Positions 15,221-23,976 of a DNA stretch of 64,000 bases are shown here, piece after piece. The stretch lies in assembly GCF_029051725.1 (NCBI RefSeq), contig NZ_JAACFU010000002.1, positions 124,001 through 188,000 of the forward strand. Direction: 5' to 3'. Positions within the stretch are counted from its first letter, which is position 1. Each line of letters opens with the position of its first letter. The notes under the pieces are model-generated. The model was not told the DNA's origin and did not search any database. It worked only from the letters and a program-made list of their open reading frames with translations. The position numbers were made by a program, and so were the translations under genes. Source of the stretch: Bradyrhizobium sp. CSS354 (lineage in GTDB: Bacteria; Pseudomonadota; Alphaproteobacteria; Rhizobiales; Xanthobacteraceae).

Positions 15221-16594
15221 TCAGGCCGCGTGCGACACCACGCGATTGCGGCCGTCGTGCTTGGCGCGATAGAGCGCGGTGTCGGCGCGCTTGAGCACGT
15301 CGCCAACCGCCTCGCCCTTCTGCTCCAGCGTGGTCAGGCCGATCGAGATCGTGACCTCGATGCGCTTGGTGCCCTTGTGGATCGCAAAGGGCTCGCCGGC
15401 GATCGAGCGGCGCAGGCGCTCGGCGACCATGCCGGCGACGTGGAGATCGGTCTCGGGCATCACGATGACGAATTCCTCGCCGCCGTAGCGGCAGGCAAGG
15501 TCAATGCCGCGGATCGACTTGCGCACCCGCACGGCGAATTCGCGCAGCACGTCGTCGCCGGCGTCGTGGCCGTAATTGTCGTTGATCGATTTGAAGTAGT
15601 CGATGTCCAGGATCATCAGCGCCAGCGGCTTGCCGCGGGTCGCGGCCTGCTCGGCCAGCGTCGCGAGATGGCTCTCCATGTAGCGGCGATTGTGCAGCCC
15701 GGTGAGCGCGTCCGTGATCGCCATCTCGATCGAGTTCTGCACGTTGTCGCGCAGATGGTCGGTGTAGCGGCGGCGGCGGATCTGGGTGCGGGCACGCGCC
15801 AGCAGCTCGATCTTGTCGATGGGACGCAGCAGATAGTCGTTGACCCCGATTTCGAGCCCACGCAGCAGCCGCGTCGCGTTCTCGGGGTCGGCGATCGCCA
15901 GGATCGGCACATGCCGCGTGCGCTCCAGCGAGCGCGCCTGGCTGCACAGCCGCAAGCCGTCGAAATTGTTGAGGTCGAGCGAGACGATCAGCAGATCGTA
16001 ATTGCCTTCGGCGGCGTGGAACAGCGCCTCCGTCGGGTTCGGCTCGACGTCGATGGTGTGCTCGGCGGCGAGGATCGTCGCCAGCCGCTCATAGGAGGAC
16101 TGGCGGTCGTCGACCAGCAGGATGCGGCCGCCCTTGCCGGTGTCGGAGATTGCACTGCGCTCGGGCGCCTGCATGCCGATCTCGAGCGAGGTGATGGCGC
16201 GCATGCGCAGCTCGTCGGTCATCATCTTCAGCCGGGTCAGCGAGCGCACGCGCGCGATCAGCACGACGTCGGAGACGGGCTTTGTCAGGAAATCGTCGGC
16301 ACCGGCCTCCAGCCCGCGGTTGCGGTCGGACGGGCTGTCGAGCGCGGTGACCATCACGACGGGAATGTGATGCGTGGCCGGATCGGTCTTGAGGCGGCGG
16401 CAGACCTCGAAACCGTCCATGTCCGGCATCATGACGTCAAGCAGGATGATATCGCATTCGGCGCGGGCGCAGATCGCCAGCGCCTCGGTGCCGTTCGCGG
16501 CGGTCATCACGTCGAAATATTCGGCGGACAGGCGGGCTTCGAGCAGCTTGACGTTGGCAGGGACGTCGTCGACGACGAGGATACGCGCGGACAC
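15221..16594 (-). CDS. pleD: response regulator diguanylate cyclase PleD
   Basis: A 457-residue protein with two receiver domains and a GGDEF domain. Receiver 1 has the phosphoacceptor Asp53 (LLDVMMPD), receiver 2 spans about 156-270 and lacks a convincing phosphoacceptor, and the cyclase has RYGGEEF at 369-375. An RGID at 362-365 gives the c-di-GMP inhibitory I-site five residues before GGEEF, exactly as in Caulobacter PleD. It makes c-di-GMP on phosphorylation and controls the motile-to-sessile switch. The GTG start is 14 bp after divK, so the two are an operon. Confidence 0.95.
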   Translation of the reverse strand: MSARILVVDDVPANVKLLEARLSAEYFDVMTAANGTEALAICARAECDIILLDVMMPDMDGFEVCRRLKTDPATHHIPVVMVTALDSPSDRNRGLEAGADDFLTKPVSDVVLIARVRSLTRLKMMTDELRMRAITSLEIGMQAPERSAISDTGKGGRILLVDDRQSSYERLATILAAEHTIDVEPNPTEALFHAAEGNYDLLIVSLDLNNFDGLRLCSQARSLERTRHVPILAIADPENATRLLRGLEIGVNDYLLRPIDKIELLARARTQIRRRRYTDHLRDNVQNSIEMAITDALTGLHNRRYMESHLATLAEQAATRGKPLALMILDIDYFKSINDNYGHDAGDDVLREFAVRVRKSIRGIDLACRYGGEEFVIVMPETDLHVAGMVAERLRRSIAGEPFAIHKGTKRIEVTISIGLTTLEQKGEAVGDVLKRADTALYRAKHDGRNRVVSHAA

Positions 16595-16608
16595 TGTGAA
16601 CTCACTTC

Positions 16609-16974
16609 CTATCCGATGAAACGTCGGACCGTCTCAATGAATTTGCCGACCGAGATCGGCTTGGACAAATAGGCCTCGCAGCCGCCCTCGCGGATGCGCT
16701 CTTCGTCGCCCTTCATCGCGAACGCCGTGACGGCGACGACGGGAATACTGCGCAGCTCCGGATCGTCCTTGATCCAGCGCGTCACCTCCAGGCCCGAGAC
16801 CTGCGGCAATTGGATGTCCATCAGCACGAGGTCGGGCCGCATCTTGCGAACGAGGTCGAGCGCCTCGTAGCCGTTGCTGGTGCCGGTGGTCTGGTAGCCG
16901 TGCGCCTCCAACAGGTCGCGGAAGAGCTTCATGTTGAGCTCGTTGTCTTCCACGATCAGGACGGTCTTAGCCAT
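16609..16974 (-). CDS. divK: single-domain response regulator DivK
   Basis: A 121-residue receiver domain with no output domain. Asp53 lies in LVLMDIQLP, acidic residues at EDN (9-11) bind Mg2+, and Lys in YLSKPIS completes the active site. It is nearly the canonical DivK, the diffusible regulator that works with DivJ/PleC-type kinases and DivL to control cell polarity and the CtrA pathway. A strong AGGAGGG ribosome-binding site precedes the ATG. It is first in the divK-pleD operon. Confidence 0.95.
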   Translation of the reverse strand: MAKTVLIVEDNELNMKLFRDLLEAHGYQTTGTSNGYEALDLVRKMRPDLVLMDIQLPQVSGLEVTRWIKDDPELRSIPVVAVTAFAMKGDEERIREGGCEAYLSKPISVGKFIETVRRFIG

Positions 16975-17215
16975 CCCGCCCTCCTGATTGGTCCGCAGAC
17001 CGATGCATGTGACGCCTCAGGCGCCGGTCGCCGGCGCTTCGAAAACTGGATTCAAACTAGCCTCGAATTCGCTTGAGTTTCGTTAAACCCGAGGGCCGAC
17101 TTTCCGCGATGCGGTTTCCAGTTGCTTGTCGGGGGTCGCAAGACTCAGGAACGAGACTCGGGCATGGTGGCCCCAAAGTAGACACCGAAAGTTAACGGAA
17201 AGGCAAACCGGCCAC

Positions 17216-17527
17216 GTGAAAAAGCCTGTTCACAACCCCCGCGAAGTCGCTGAAATCGTTGCGCTTCAGGCGCTGTCTTTCGTCGCGGCCGAACCCGAGC
17301 GGCTGGGCCTGTTCCTGGCCGAGACAGGGGTCGGCCCCGAGATGCTGCGCAATGCCGCCTCGGACCCCAATTTCCTGCTCAGCGTGCTCGATTTCGTGAT
17401 GCGCGATGACGCCACGGTGAAGGCCTTTGCCTCGTCCGCGGAACTGCATCCGACCAACGTTGCCGCAGCGCGGCAGGTGCTCGGCGACGCGCTCGGCGAC
17501 CCCAATTGGGAGCGCGACGTGCCGTGA
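17216..17527 (+). CDS. DUF3572 family protein
   Basis: From the GTG at 17216 the product is 103 residues: NPREVAEIVALQALSFVAAE, ERLGLFLAETGVG and a conserved LHPTNVAAARQVLG. This is the DUF3572 pattern, found in Hyphomicrobiales almost always next to dinB or divK/pleD. Its stop codon overlaps the dinB start (GTGA), which points to translational coupling. Function unknown; small and helical. Confidence 0.85.
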   Translation: MKKPVHNPREVAEIVALQALSFVAAEPERLGLFLAETGVGPEMLRNAASDPNFLLSVLDFVMRDDATVKAFASSAELHPTNVAAARQVLGDALGDPNWERDVP

Positions 17528-18813
17528 CCTCCCTGGAGACGGCCGGGCCCCGCTGCTTCTGCCGGGATTGTTCGGCCGATCTGGATATCGGCGTGCGGCG
17601 CTGTTCCGCCTGCGGTTCCCCCCGCCTCGCCCGCCACCGCGCGCTCGCAAGCCTGACCATCGCCCATATCGACTGCGACGCCTTCTACGCGACCGTCGAG
17701 AAGCGCGACAATCCTGATATCGCCGACAAGCCCGTCATCATCGGCGGGGGCAAGCGCGGCGTGGTGTCGGCCGCCTGCTATATCGCGCGCACCTACGGCG
17801 TGCGCTCGGCCATGCCGATGTACAAGGCGCTGGAAGCCTGCCCGCACGCGGCCGTGATCCCGCCGGACATGGCGAAATATGTCCGGGTCGGGCGCGAGGT
17901 GCGCCAAGCCATGCAGGCGCTGACGCCGCTGGTCGAGCCCCTCTCGATCGACGAGGCTTTCCTCGACCTCTCCGGCACCGAGCGGGTGCACGGCATGATC
18001 CCGGCCAAGGTGCTGGCGCGGTTCGCGCGCAACATCGAGCGCGACATCGGCATCACCGTTTCGGTCGGCCTCTCCTGCAACAAGTTCCTGGCCAAGATCG
18101 CCTCCGACCTCGACAAGCCGCGCGGGTTTGCCGCGCTCGACCAGGAGGAAGCGCGCGCGATGCTGGCGGACAAGCCGGTCGGTTTCATCTTCGGCGTTGG
18201 CCCCGCGACGCAGGAGCGTCTGGTGCAACGCGGCTTCCGCATCATCGCCGACCTGCAGAAGGCCGACGAGATCGAGATGATGCGGCAGTTTCCGAGTGAC
18301 GGCCGCAGGCTGTGGCGGCTGGCGCGCGGCATCGACGACCGCCGTGTCGAGCCTGATCGGGGCGCAAAGACGATTTCGAGCGAGACGACGTTCGAGACCG
18401 ACATCCGCGACTTCGCGACGCTGGAGAAGATTTTGTGGCGGCTCTGCGAGAAGACGTCGTCTCGCCTCAAGAGCAGCGAGCTCGCCGGCTCGACCGTCAC
18501 GCTGAAGCTGAAGACCGCCGATTTCCGCCAACGCACGCGCTCGCAGTCGATTATGGCCCCGACGCAGCTTGCCGCGAAGATCTTCTCGATCTGCCGCGAG
18601 ATGCTGGCGAAAGAGATCGACGGCACCGCCTTCCGCCTGATGGGCGCCGGCGTCAGCGCCCTTCGCGAGGGTTCAGTCGCCGATGACACCGACATGCTCG
18701 ACCGCCGCGCCGCCCACGCCGAGCGCGCGGTGGACAGCTTGCGCAAGAAATTCGGCAGCGCCGCAGTGATCCGCGGCATCGCATATGAGGGGCCGGAAAA
18801 GGCCCAGGAGTGA
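17524..18813 (+). CDS. dinB: DNA polymerase IV with N-terminal cysteine cluster
   Basis: A 429-residue Y-family polymerase: HIDCDAFYATVE near residue 48, SLSIDEAFLDLSGT with the catalytic Asp-Glu, CNKFLAKIASDLDKP and a C-terminal little-finger domain (SSETTFETDI). It bypasses lesions and is error-prone. Before the polymerase fold, residues 11-30 hold CFCRDCS and CSACG, a zinc-ribbon-like extension found in the alphaproteobacterial form of DinB but not in E. coli. The start overlaps DUF3572 by 4 bases and the stop overlaps the next gene by 1, so the three are tightly coupled. Confidence 0.93.
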   Translation: MTSLETAGPRCFCRDCSADLDIGVRRCSACGSPRLARHRALASLTIAHIDCDAFYATVEKRDNPDIADKPVIIGGGKRGVVSAACYIARTYGVRSAMPMYKALEACPHAAVIPPDMAKYVRVGREVRQAMQALTPLVEPLSIDEAFLDLSGTERVHGMIPAKVLARFARNIERDIGITVSVGLSCNKFLAKIASDLDKPRGFAALDQEEARAMLADKPVGFIFGVGPATQERLVQRGFRIIADLQKADEIEMMRQFPSDGRRLWRLARGIDDRRVEPDRGAKTISSETTFETDIRDFATLEKILWRLCEKTSSRLKSSELAGSTVTLKLKTADFRQRTRSQSIMAPTQLAAKIFSICREMLAKEIDGTAFRLMGAGVSALREGSVADDTDMLDRRAAHAERAVDSLRKKFGSAAVIRGIAYEGPEKAQE

Positions 18814-19220
18814 TGACAGGCGAACGCGACCTCAATGCACTGCTGAGAGACATGAAGCCGGATCGGCGGCCGGGCATTTTCGTGTTCTGCACGATCCCGA
18901 CAGATCAGTTGATTCCCGCGGCGCTCAGCCCCTTGCTGACGTTCCGCGAGCAGGAAGGAACGACGCTGGTGATCCCTCGCGAACAGGCCGAAGCGGCGGG
19001 GCTATGCTACGCATTTGCATCGAGCCTGATCACCCTGACGGTTCACTCCGCACTCGATGCGGTGGGCTTTCTGGCGACGATCACGGCACGCCTCGCCACA
19101 GCCGGCATCAGCGTGAACGCCGTTTCGGCGTTCCACCACGATCATCTGTTTGTGCCGGCTGACAGGGCGGACGACGCGATGGCTGTCCTGCAAGAGATGT
19201 CCAAGGCGACGCACTCGTAG
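18813..19220 (+). CDS. ACT domain protein (DUF2241/LysR-type amino-acid-binding-like)
   Basis: A 135-residue protein with two ACT-like halves: GIFVFCTIPTDQLIPAA and then LTVHSALDAVGFLATITARL plus AGISVNAVSAFHHDHLFVPA. Stand-alone ACT proteins of this group are thought to bind amino acids and act as regulators. The ATG overlaps the dinB stop codon (TGATG) with AGGAG just upstream. The functional link to DNA repair is not obvious. A perfect 32-bp-arm palindrome begins at its 3' end. Confidence 0.75.
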   Translation: MTGERDLNALLRDMKPDRRPGIFVFCTIPTDQLIPAALSPLLTFREQEGTTLVIPREQAEAAGLCYAFASSLITLTVHSALDAVGFLATITARLATAGISVNAVSAFHHDHLFVPADRADDAMAVLQEMSKATHS

Positions 19221-19302
19221 CCCGGATGGAGCGCAGCGCAATCCGGGACAGTGCATCTGCGGACACAGCTTCCCGGATTGCGCTGCGCTCCATCCGGGCT
19301 AC
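19217..19302. repeat. REP-like palindrome, 32-bp perfect arms (GTAGCCCGGATGG family), copy 1
   Basis: The arms 19217-19248 and 19271-19302 are exact reverse complements. Each carries AGCCCGGATGGAGCGCAGCG or its complement, and the centre is 22 bp. Two more diverged copies are at 59383-59471 and 61934-62020. It sits between convergent genes, where it could form a strong RNA hairpin and act as a terminator. Confidence 0.85.
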
Positions 19303-19312
19303 GGGAAAGACC

Positions 19313-19714
19313 TCAATCCGCGACCGCGACCGCTTCGATCTCGATCATCCATTCCGGCGCGGCGAGCGCCGAGACGCCGACGAGCGTGCTGGCCGGCGGC
19401 TCCATGCCTTCGAAGAAGGCCGACCGGGCCTTGCCGATGATCGGTCGCAGCTCCGGCTTGTAGTTCACGACGAAGGTCGTGATCTTCACGATATTAGAGT
19501 AGCTCGCGCCGGCTGCTTTCAGCGCATGCCCGAGATTCTGCATCACCTGCGTGGTCTGCGCGGCCAGATCGCCCTCGCCGACAATCCGCCCTTCCTCGTC
19601 CACTGACACCTGGCCGGAGATGTAGATCGTCCGCGCACCGGTGGCGGTGACGACATGCGAATAGGCGGGATTGTGATGCAGGCCGCTGGGGCGGAGATGA
19701 TCGAGCTTGGGCAT
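19313..19714 (-). CDS. RidA family protein
   Basis: A 133-residue RidA/YjgF fold: YSHVVTATGARTIYISGQVS with the conserved G-Q, then QTTQVMQNLGHALKAAG and an Arg in the PELRPII segment. Canonical RidA deaminates reactive enamine/imine intermediates. The C-terminal APEWMIEIEAVA is typical, with Glu in place. A GGGAGG ribosome-binding site supports the start. It is one of two RidA-family genes in this part of the window; the other is on the opposite strand. Confidence 0.88.
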   Translation of the reverse strand: MPKLDHLRPSGLHHNPAYSHVVTATGARTIYISGQVSVDEEGRIVGEGDLAAQTTQVMQNLGHALKAAGASYSNIVKITTFVVNYKPELRPIIGKARSAFFEGMEPPASTLVGVSALAAPEWMIEIEAVAVAD

Positions 19715-19780
19715 GTCTGGCCTCCCGGACGTTTGTGGTTGGAAGGGAGCGTAGCCAGAGACCGCGTTGCAGACCAGCCC

Positions 19781-20626
19781 TCAATTGCAGGGCTTGCTGT
19801 CCTTCGCGTCGAACTTGCCCATCGCGCCCGAAATCACAAAATCGTTGTAATCGAGCACAAGCTGGCGCGAGACGCCGTTCTCGTAGAGCTCAAACGCCAT
19901 CGCGTAGACCGGCGTCTGCTCGCCTTCCTTCCGCTGGGCCTCGCGGTCGAAATAGCTCACGGTGACTGGCCAGCGCTTGAGCGACTTCATGTGCTCGTCG
20001 GACGTTGAGGGATCGGGCGAGCCTTCGCGCTCAGCGGGGATCGGCTGGCCGATCACGGTCAGCGTGTTGTAGACCTTCTGGCCATCGTCGGAGCCGTCAT
20101 AGACGGAGAGCTCGAGCAGCGACTTGCCGTCCTTGGCAGCGGCAATGATGCGCTGGATCTGTTCGGTCGGGAATACGATTTTGCCGTCGAGCGTAAAGCT
20201 CTTCGGCGCCGGCAGCTTCAGCTTGACGTTAATGTGGTCGCCGTCGCGCTCTGCCGAGCCGTCGACCCGGCCGGCATCCGCCTCGTTCATCCGCGTCTCG
20301 ATCTTGAAGCGGTAGCTTTTACCGCCGGCGTCCTCCCAGGAGTTGGAGCGGAGGTCGCTCAGCGTGACCTTGCCCTCGCCGCTGTCCAGCTCGGAGACCT
20401 GGCGGAATTCGGAGGTGTAGCCCTCGCACGAACTTCCCGTGAAATTGTAGAGGATGCGGCCGCGCGCGCTGTTGATCGAATTGGAGCGCGATTTCACCAG
20501 GCTCAAATCATAGAGCGCCTGATGCGCGAGGAACGGACCATTCGCGGCCAGCGCCCCGCCTCCGGGGCCGAGAGCGGCCGCCGCGAGCGCCGTCACACCG
20601 AGCGAAGTCCGGAAAAGGTGCAGCAT
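19781..20626 (-). CDS. eipB: cell envelope integrity protein EipB (DUF1849)
   Basis: From the ATG at 20626 (AAGGGA ribosome-binding site) the product is 281 residues with a signal peptide (MLHLFRTSLGVTALAAAALG then GALAANG). The mature part reads as a DUF1849/EipB beta-barrel: HQALYDLSLVKSRS near the start, a Cys in SSCEGYTSEF and a second Cys in the C-terminal SKPCN. In Brucella EipB these two cysteines form a disulfide. EipB is a periplasmic protein needed for envelope integrity. The longer frame to 20677 has no signal character. Confidence 0.85.
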   Translation of the reverse strand: MLHLFRTSLGVTALAAAALGPGGGALAANGPFLAHQALYDLSLVKSRSNSINSARGRILYNFTGSSCEGYTSEFRQVSELDSGEGKVTLSDLRSNSWEDAGGKSYRFKIETRMNEADAGRVDGSAERDGDHINVKLKLPAPKSFTLDGKIVFPTEQIQRIIAAAKDGKSLLELSVYDGSDDGQKVYNTLTVIGQPIPAEREGSPDPSTSDEHMKSLKRWPVTVSYFDREAQRKEGEQTPVYAMAFELYENGVSRQLVLDYNDFVISGAMGKFDAKDSKPCN

Positions 20627-20862
20627 GTCTGGTCCCTTGGGGAAAGCGCAGATTCGACATTTTAATGACCGTTCCATTGCGTCGCAACTGAGGCCGTTTC
20701 ACGTAAAGTTGCGGCCCCTGGGTTGAACCTTCTGCCCCGCCTCAACAAATTGCCACCCCCGAGGGTTGCTTGCATGTGGCGGCACGATGGGCGAAACAGG
20801 GCTCGCCCGCGCTGCAACAGATGCGCCCGGGCGGATGGATTTTTGGACAACGAGGGTCGGAC

Positions 20863-21330
20863 ATGGCGGGCACGGTCGAGCTGAAGCTGGCGGAACAGGG
20901 CATCAAGCTACACGAGGCCCCCACCCCGGTAGCCAATTACGTGCCGTTTGTGCGCACCGGTAATCTGCTGTTCGTCTCGGGCCAGGTTTGCTTCGATCCC
21001 GCCGGCAAGCTGATCGCCAAGGGCAAGCTCGGCGCCGGCGTGACCATCGAAGAGGGCGCCGCAGCCGCCCGCGGCTGCGCCGTCAACCTGCTGGCCCAGG
21101 TCAAGGCGGCGCTCGGCGACCTCGACAAGGTCGTGCGCGTGGTGCGCCTCGGCGGCTTCATCAACTCGGCGCCGGACTTCCTGGACGGGCCGAAGGTCCT
21201 CAACGGCGCCTCCGACCTGATGGTCGCTGCCTTCGGTGACAAGGGCCGTCATGCCCGCACCACCGTCGGCGTCGCCTCCCTGCCCGCAGATGCGGCGGTC
21301 GAGGTCGAAGGCGTGTTCGAGGTCGCCTGA
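20863..21330 (+). CDS. RidA family protein (YjgH/TdcF-like, about 154 aa)
   Basis: The MAGTVELKLAEQGIKLHEAP start is the usual beginning of the longer RidA branch found in alphaproteobacteria; NLLFVSGQVCFDP and a C-terminal VGVASLPADAAVEVEGVFEV follow. This branch lacks the Arg used by canonical RidA for imine hydrolysis, so its activity is uncertain. The start at 20863 is preceded by GAGGGTCGG, and the open frame back to 20770 is not used. The next gene follows after 5 bp, so the two are cotranscribed. Confidence 0.88.
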   Translation: MAGTVELKLAEQGIKLHEAPTPVANYVPFVRTGNLLFVSGQVCFDPAGKLIAKGKLGAGVTIEEGAAAARGCAVNLLAQVKAALGDLDKVVRVVRLGGFINSAPDFLDGPKVLNGASDLMVAAFGDKGRHARTTVGVASLPADAAVEVEGVFEVA

Positions 21331-21335
21331 GGCGA

Positions 21336-22082
21336 ATGCGCGCTCCTGATTGGCTGACAGCCCGCCCCGTCGCCCATCGCGGCCTGCACGACATTGCCCG
21401 CGGCATCGTCGAGAACATGCCGGGCGCGGTACAGGCCGCGATTGCGGGCAATTTCTCGATCGAGGTCGACATCCAGCTCTCCGCCGACGGCGAGGCCATG
21501 GTGCATCACGATCATGCGCTCGGCCGCCTCACCGAAACCACCGGGCCGCTGGTCGACAAGACCGCCGCTGAGCTGAAGGCGCTCACCTTCAAGGACACGG
21601 CCGAGCGGATGATGTCGCTCAGCGATCTCTGCGGCCTGGTCGCCGGCCGCGTGCCGCTGGTGATCGAGGTCAAGAGCCATTTTGACGGCGACCGCAAGCT
21701 GGTGAAGCGGATGGCCGAGGTGCTGGCATCCTATGACGGCCCCGCCGTCGGCATGTCATTCGATCCGGACCAGGTGCTGGCGCTGCGCGAGCTGTTGCCC
21801 TCCCGCCCCCGCGGCATCGTCGCGCAGCGGAGCTATGAGGACGAATACTGGGCTTACCTGACCCAGCAGCAGCGCGACAGCATGCTGTACCTGCGCCACG
21901 GCTTCCAGACCCAGCCGGATTTCGTCGCCTTCAGGGTCGACGACCTGCCCGCCCCCGCCCCCTGGATCGCCCGCAATGTGTTCGGCTGCGCTCTGCTCGG
22001 CTGGACCGTGCGTACGACCGAGCAACGGACGCGGGTCACACAATATGCGGATCAGATGATCTTCGAGGGCTTCGTACCGTAG
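21336..22082 (+). CDS. glycerophosphodiester phosphodiesterase family protein
   Basis: A 248-residue TIM-barrel GDPD: VAHRGLHD near residue 12, then EVDIQLSADGEAMVHHDHAL, which supplies the metal-binding and catalytic His/Glu/Asp residues, and VIEVKSHF. The enzyme hydrolyses glycerophosphodiesters to glycerol-3-phosphate and an alcohol. No signal peptide, so it is cytoplasmic. It follows the RidA-like gene by 5 bp and precedes a FemAB-like gene in the same direction. Confidence 0.9.
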   Translation: MRAPDWLTARPVAHRGLHDIARGIVENMPGAVQAAIAGNFSIEVDIQLSADGEAMVHHDHALGRLTETTGPLVDKTAAELKALTFKDTAERMMSLSDLCGLVAGRVPLVIEVKSHFDGDRKLVKRMAEVLASYDGPAVGMSFDPDQVLALRELLPSRPRGIVAQRSYEDEYWAYLTQQQRDSMLYLRHGFQTQPDFVAFRVDDLPAPAPWIARNVFGCALLGWTVRTTEQRTRVTQYADQMIFEGFVP

Positions 22083-22133
22083 GCTTGATGTTCCCCACTC
22101 TTGAAGTCGCTGCTGCAATGCACGATCTTGGGC

Positions 22134-23378
22134 ATGATGGCACCATCCGAAATCACCCTTGAGGCCGTACCTTCCATTGGCGAAGTATCGCCGGACGACT
22201 GGGACGCCTGCGCCAATCCCGGCAAGTCCTGTAACGGGCATGGCAAGGGAACCTCATCCGGGCTTCCAGGCGATTCCCTCGGCCTCTCAAAGCCTGCCTA
22301 TAACCCTTTCGTCTCCCACGCGTTTTTATCCGCCGTTGAGAAATCGGGTTCGGCAACGATCCGCACCGGCTGGGGGCCGCGGCACCTCGTGGCCAAGATC
22401 GACGGCCGCGTCGCCGGCGTCGTGCCCTGCTATCTGAAATCGCACTCGCAAGGCGAATATGTCTTCGACCGCGGCTGGGCGGACGCCTACGAGCGCGCCG
22501 GCGGGCGTTACTATCCGAAGCTGCAGGTTTCAGTTCCCTTCACGCCGGCGACGGGACCGCGGCTGCTGGTCCGCGACGGCGTTGACCACGCGCGCATCAT
22601 GGAGGCCCTGGCGGGTGGGCTGGTGGCGCTGTGCGGCGTCAGCAAGGCTTCCTCGGTGCACGTCACTTTCGCGCGCGAGGCGGAGTGGAAGCTGCTCGCC
22701 GAGCACGGCTTCCTCCAGCGCACCGACCAGCAGTTCCATTGGCACAACGAGGGCTTTGCGAGTTTCGACGATTTCCTGGCGACGCTGAACTCCCGCCACC
22801 GCAAATCGATCAAGCGCGAGCGGCGCGATGCGCTGGCTGCCGGGATCACCATCCACTGCCTCACGGGCAAGGACATCACCGAAGACGCATGGGATGCGTT
22901 TTTCATGTTCTACATGGAGACCGGCTCGCGCAAATGGGGCCGGCCATATCTGACGCGGGAATTCTTTTCGCTGATCGGCGAGACCATGAGCCAGGACGTG
23001 CTGCTGGTCATGGCACGCCGCAACGATCGCTGGATCGCGGGCGCGATCAACTTCATCGGTTCGGACACGCTGTTCGGCCGCAACTGGGGTGCGGTCGAGC
23101 ATCATCCCTTCCTGCATTTCGAGGTCTGCTATTATCAGGCGATCGACTTCGCCATCCAACGCGGCCTGGGGAATGTCGAAGCGGGCGCGCAGGGCGAGCA
23201 CAAGATCGCACGCGGCTACCTGCCGCGGACCACCCACTCCGCTCATTTCATCGCCGATCCGGGCTTGCGCCGCGCCATCGACGATTACCTCAAGCGCGAG
23301 CGCGCCTATGTTGCGGAAGCCGGACGGGAGCTGGCCGAGCTCGGCCCGTTCCGCAAAGGCGCCGACGAGGCGCCTTGA
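22134..23378 (+). CDS. FemAB-like/GNAT N-acetyltransferase (DUF482, PF04339 type)
   Basis: A 414-residue protein with the FemAB/GNAT-like pattern of PF04339: FVSHAFLSAVEKSGSA, YLKSHSQGEYVFDRGWADAY, HRKSIKRERRDA and a C-terminal AGAQGEHKIARGYLP, all hallmarks of this family. Members carry two GNAT folds and are presumed to transfer acyl or amino-acyl groups; the substrate is unknown. ATG codons at 22134 and 22137 are preferred over a TTG at 22101. It may be the last gene of the RidA-GDPD unit. Confidence 0.9.
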   Translation: MMAPSEITLEAVPSIGEVSPDDWDACANPGKSCNGHGKGTSSGLPGDSLGLSKPAYNPFVSHAFLSAVEKSGSATIRTGWGPRHLVAKIDGRVAGVVPCYLKSHSQGEYVFDRGWADAYERAGGRYYPKLQVSVPFTPATGPRLLVRDGVDHARIMEALAGGLVALCGVSKASSVHVTFAREAEWKLLAEHGFLQRTDQQFHWHNEGFASFDDFLATLNSRHRKSIKRERRDALAAGITIHCLTGKDITEDAWDAFFMFYMETGSRKWGRPYLTREFFSLIGETMSQDVLLVMARRNDRWIAGAINFIGSDTLFGRNWGAVEHHPFLHFEVCYYQAIDFAIQRGLGNVEAGAQGEHKIARGYLPRTTHSAHFIADPGLRRAIDDYLKRERAYVAEAGRELAELGPFRKGADEAP

Positions 23379-23430
23379 CGGTTCGTTGCGGCTGGTGACA
23401 GTAAGCGCAAAATTCTAGGGAGCCGCCGCC

Positions 23431-23859
23431 ATGACAGCCTACGACCCCAACAACATCTTCGCGAAGATCCTGCGCGGCGAGTTCTCCTGCCACAAGGTTT
23501 ACGAGGATGAGCACGTGCTCGCGTTCCTCGACATCATGCCGCGGGTACCGGGCCACACGCTGGTGATTCCAAAAGCTCCTGCCCGCAACATCCTCGACAT
23601 CAAGCCCGATGACTACGCCCATGTCGCCCGCGGCGCGCATAAGATCGCTGCCGCAGCGATGACGGCGTTCAGGGCTGACGGCATCACCGTGCAGCAGTTC
23701 AACGAGGCGGCCGGCGGACAGGTGGTGTTTCATCTCCACATGCATGTGATGCCGCGCCACGACGGCGTGGCGATGCTTCCGCCCGCCAGCCGCAAGGAAG
23801 ACGTCAAGGTGCTGGAAGAGAACGCGACCAAGCTGATCGCAGCGTTGAAGGCGGGCTGA
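23431..23859 (+). CDS. HIT family hydrolase
   Basis: A 142-residue histidine-triad protein. The NIFAKILRGEFSCHKVYED front and the triad HLHMHVMPR (H-x-H-x-H) at about 110-116 are diagnostic, with QQFNEAAGGQVVFH just before it. HIT hydrolases cleave nucleoside phosphoramidates or dinucleoside polyphosphates. Start supported by GGGAG upstream. It is followed by a repeat that may end transcription. Confidence 0.93.
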   Translation: MTAYDPNNIFAKILRGEFSCHKVYEDEHVLAFLDIMPRVPGHTLVIPKAPARNILDIKPDDYAHVARGAHKIAAAAMTAFRADGITVQQFNEAAGGQVVFHLHMHVMPRHDGVAMLPPASRKEDVKVLEENATKLIAALKAG

Positions 23860-23870
23860 CGCTCTCCACC

Positions 23871-23957
23871 CGTCATTGCGAGCGCAGCGAAGCAATCCAG
23901 ACTGCCTCCGCGGCTACAGTCTGGATTGCTTCGTCGCAAGAGCTCCTCGCAATGACG
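23871..23957. repeat. REP-like palindrome (CGTCATTGCGAGCGCAGCGA family)
   Basis: The left arm starts CGTCATTGCGAGCGCAGCGA and continues AGCAATCCAGACTG; the right arm is its near-complement ending in GCAATGACGG, with a small asymmetric insert. This is a classic rhizobial intergenic palindrome. It lies between the convergent HIT and trmO genes. Confidence 0.8.
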
Positions 23958-23976
23958 GTGGGGCGGAGCGCGCCCC

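Noticed and set aside
15197..16672. 491-codon plus-strand frame over pleD
   Set aside because: Antisense to pleD; composition reflects G+C-rich third positions.
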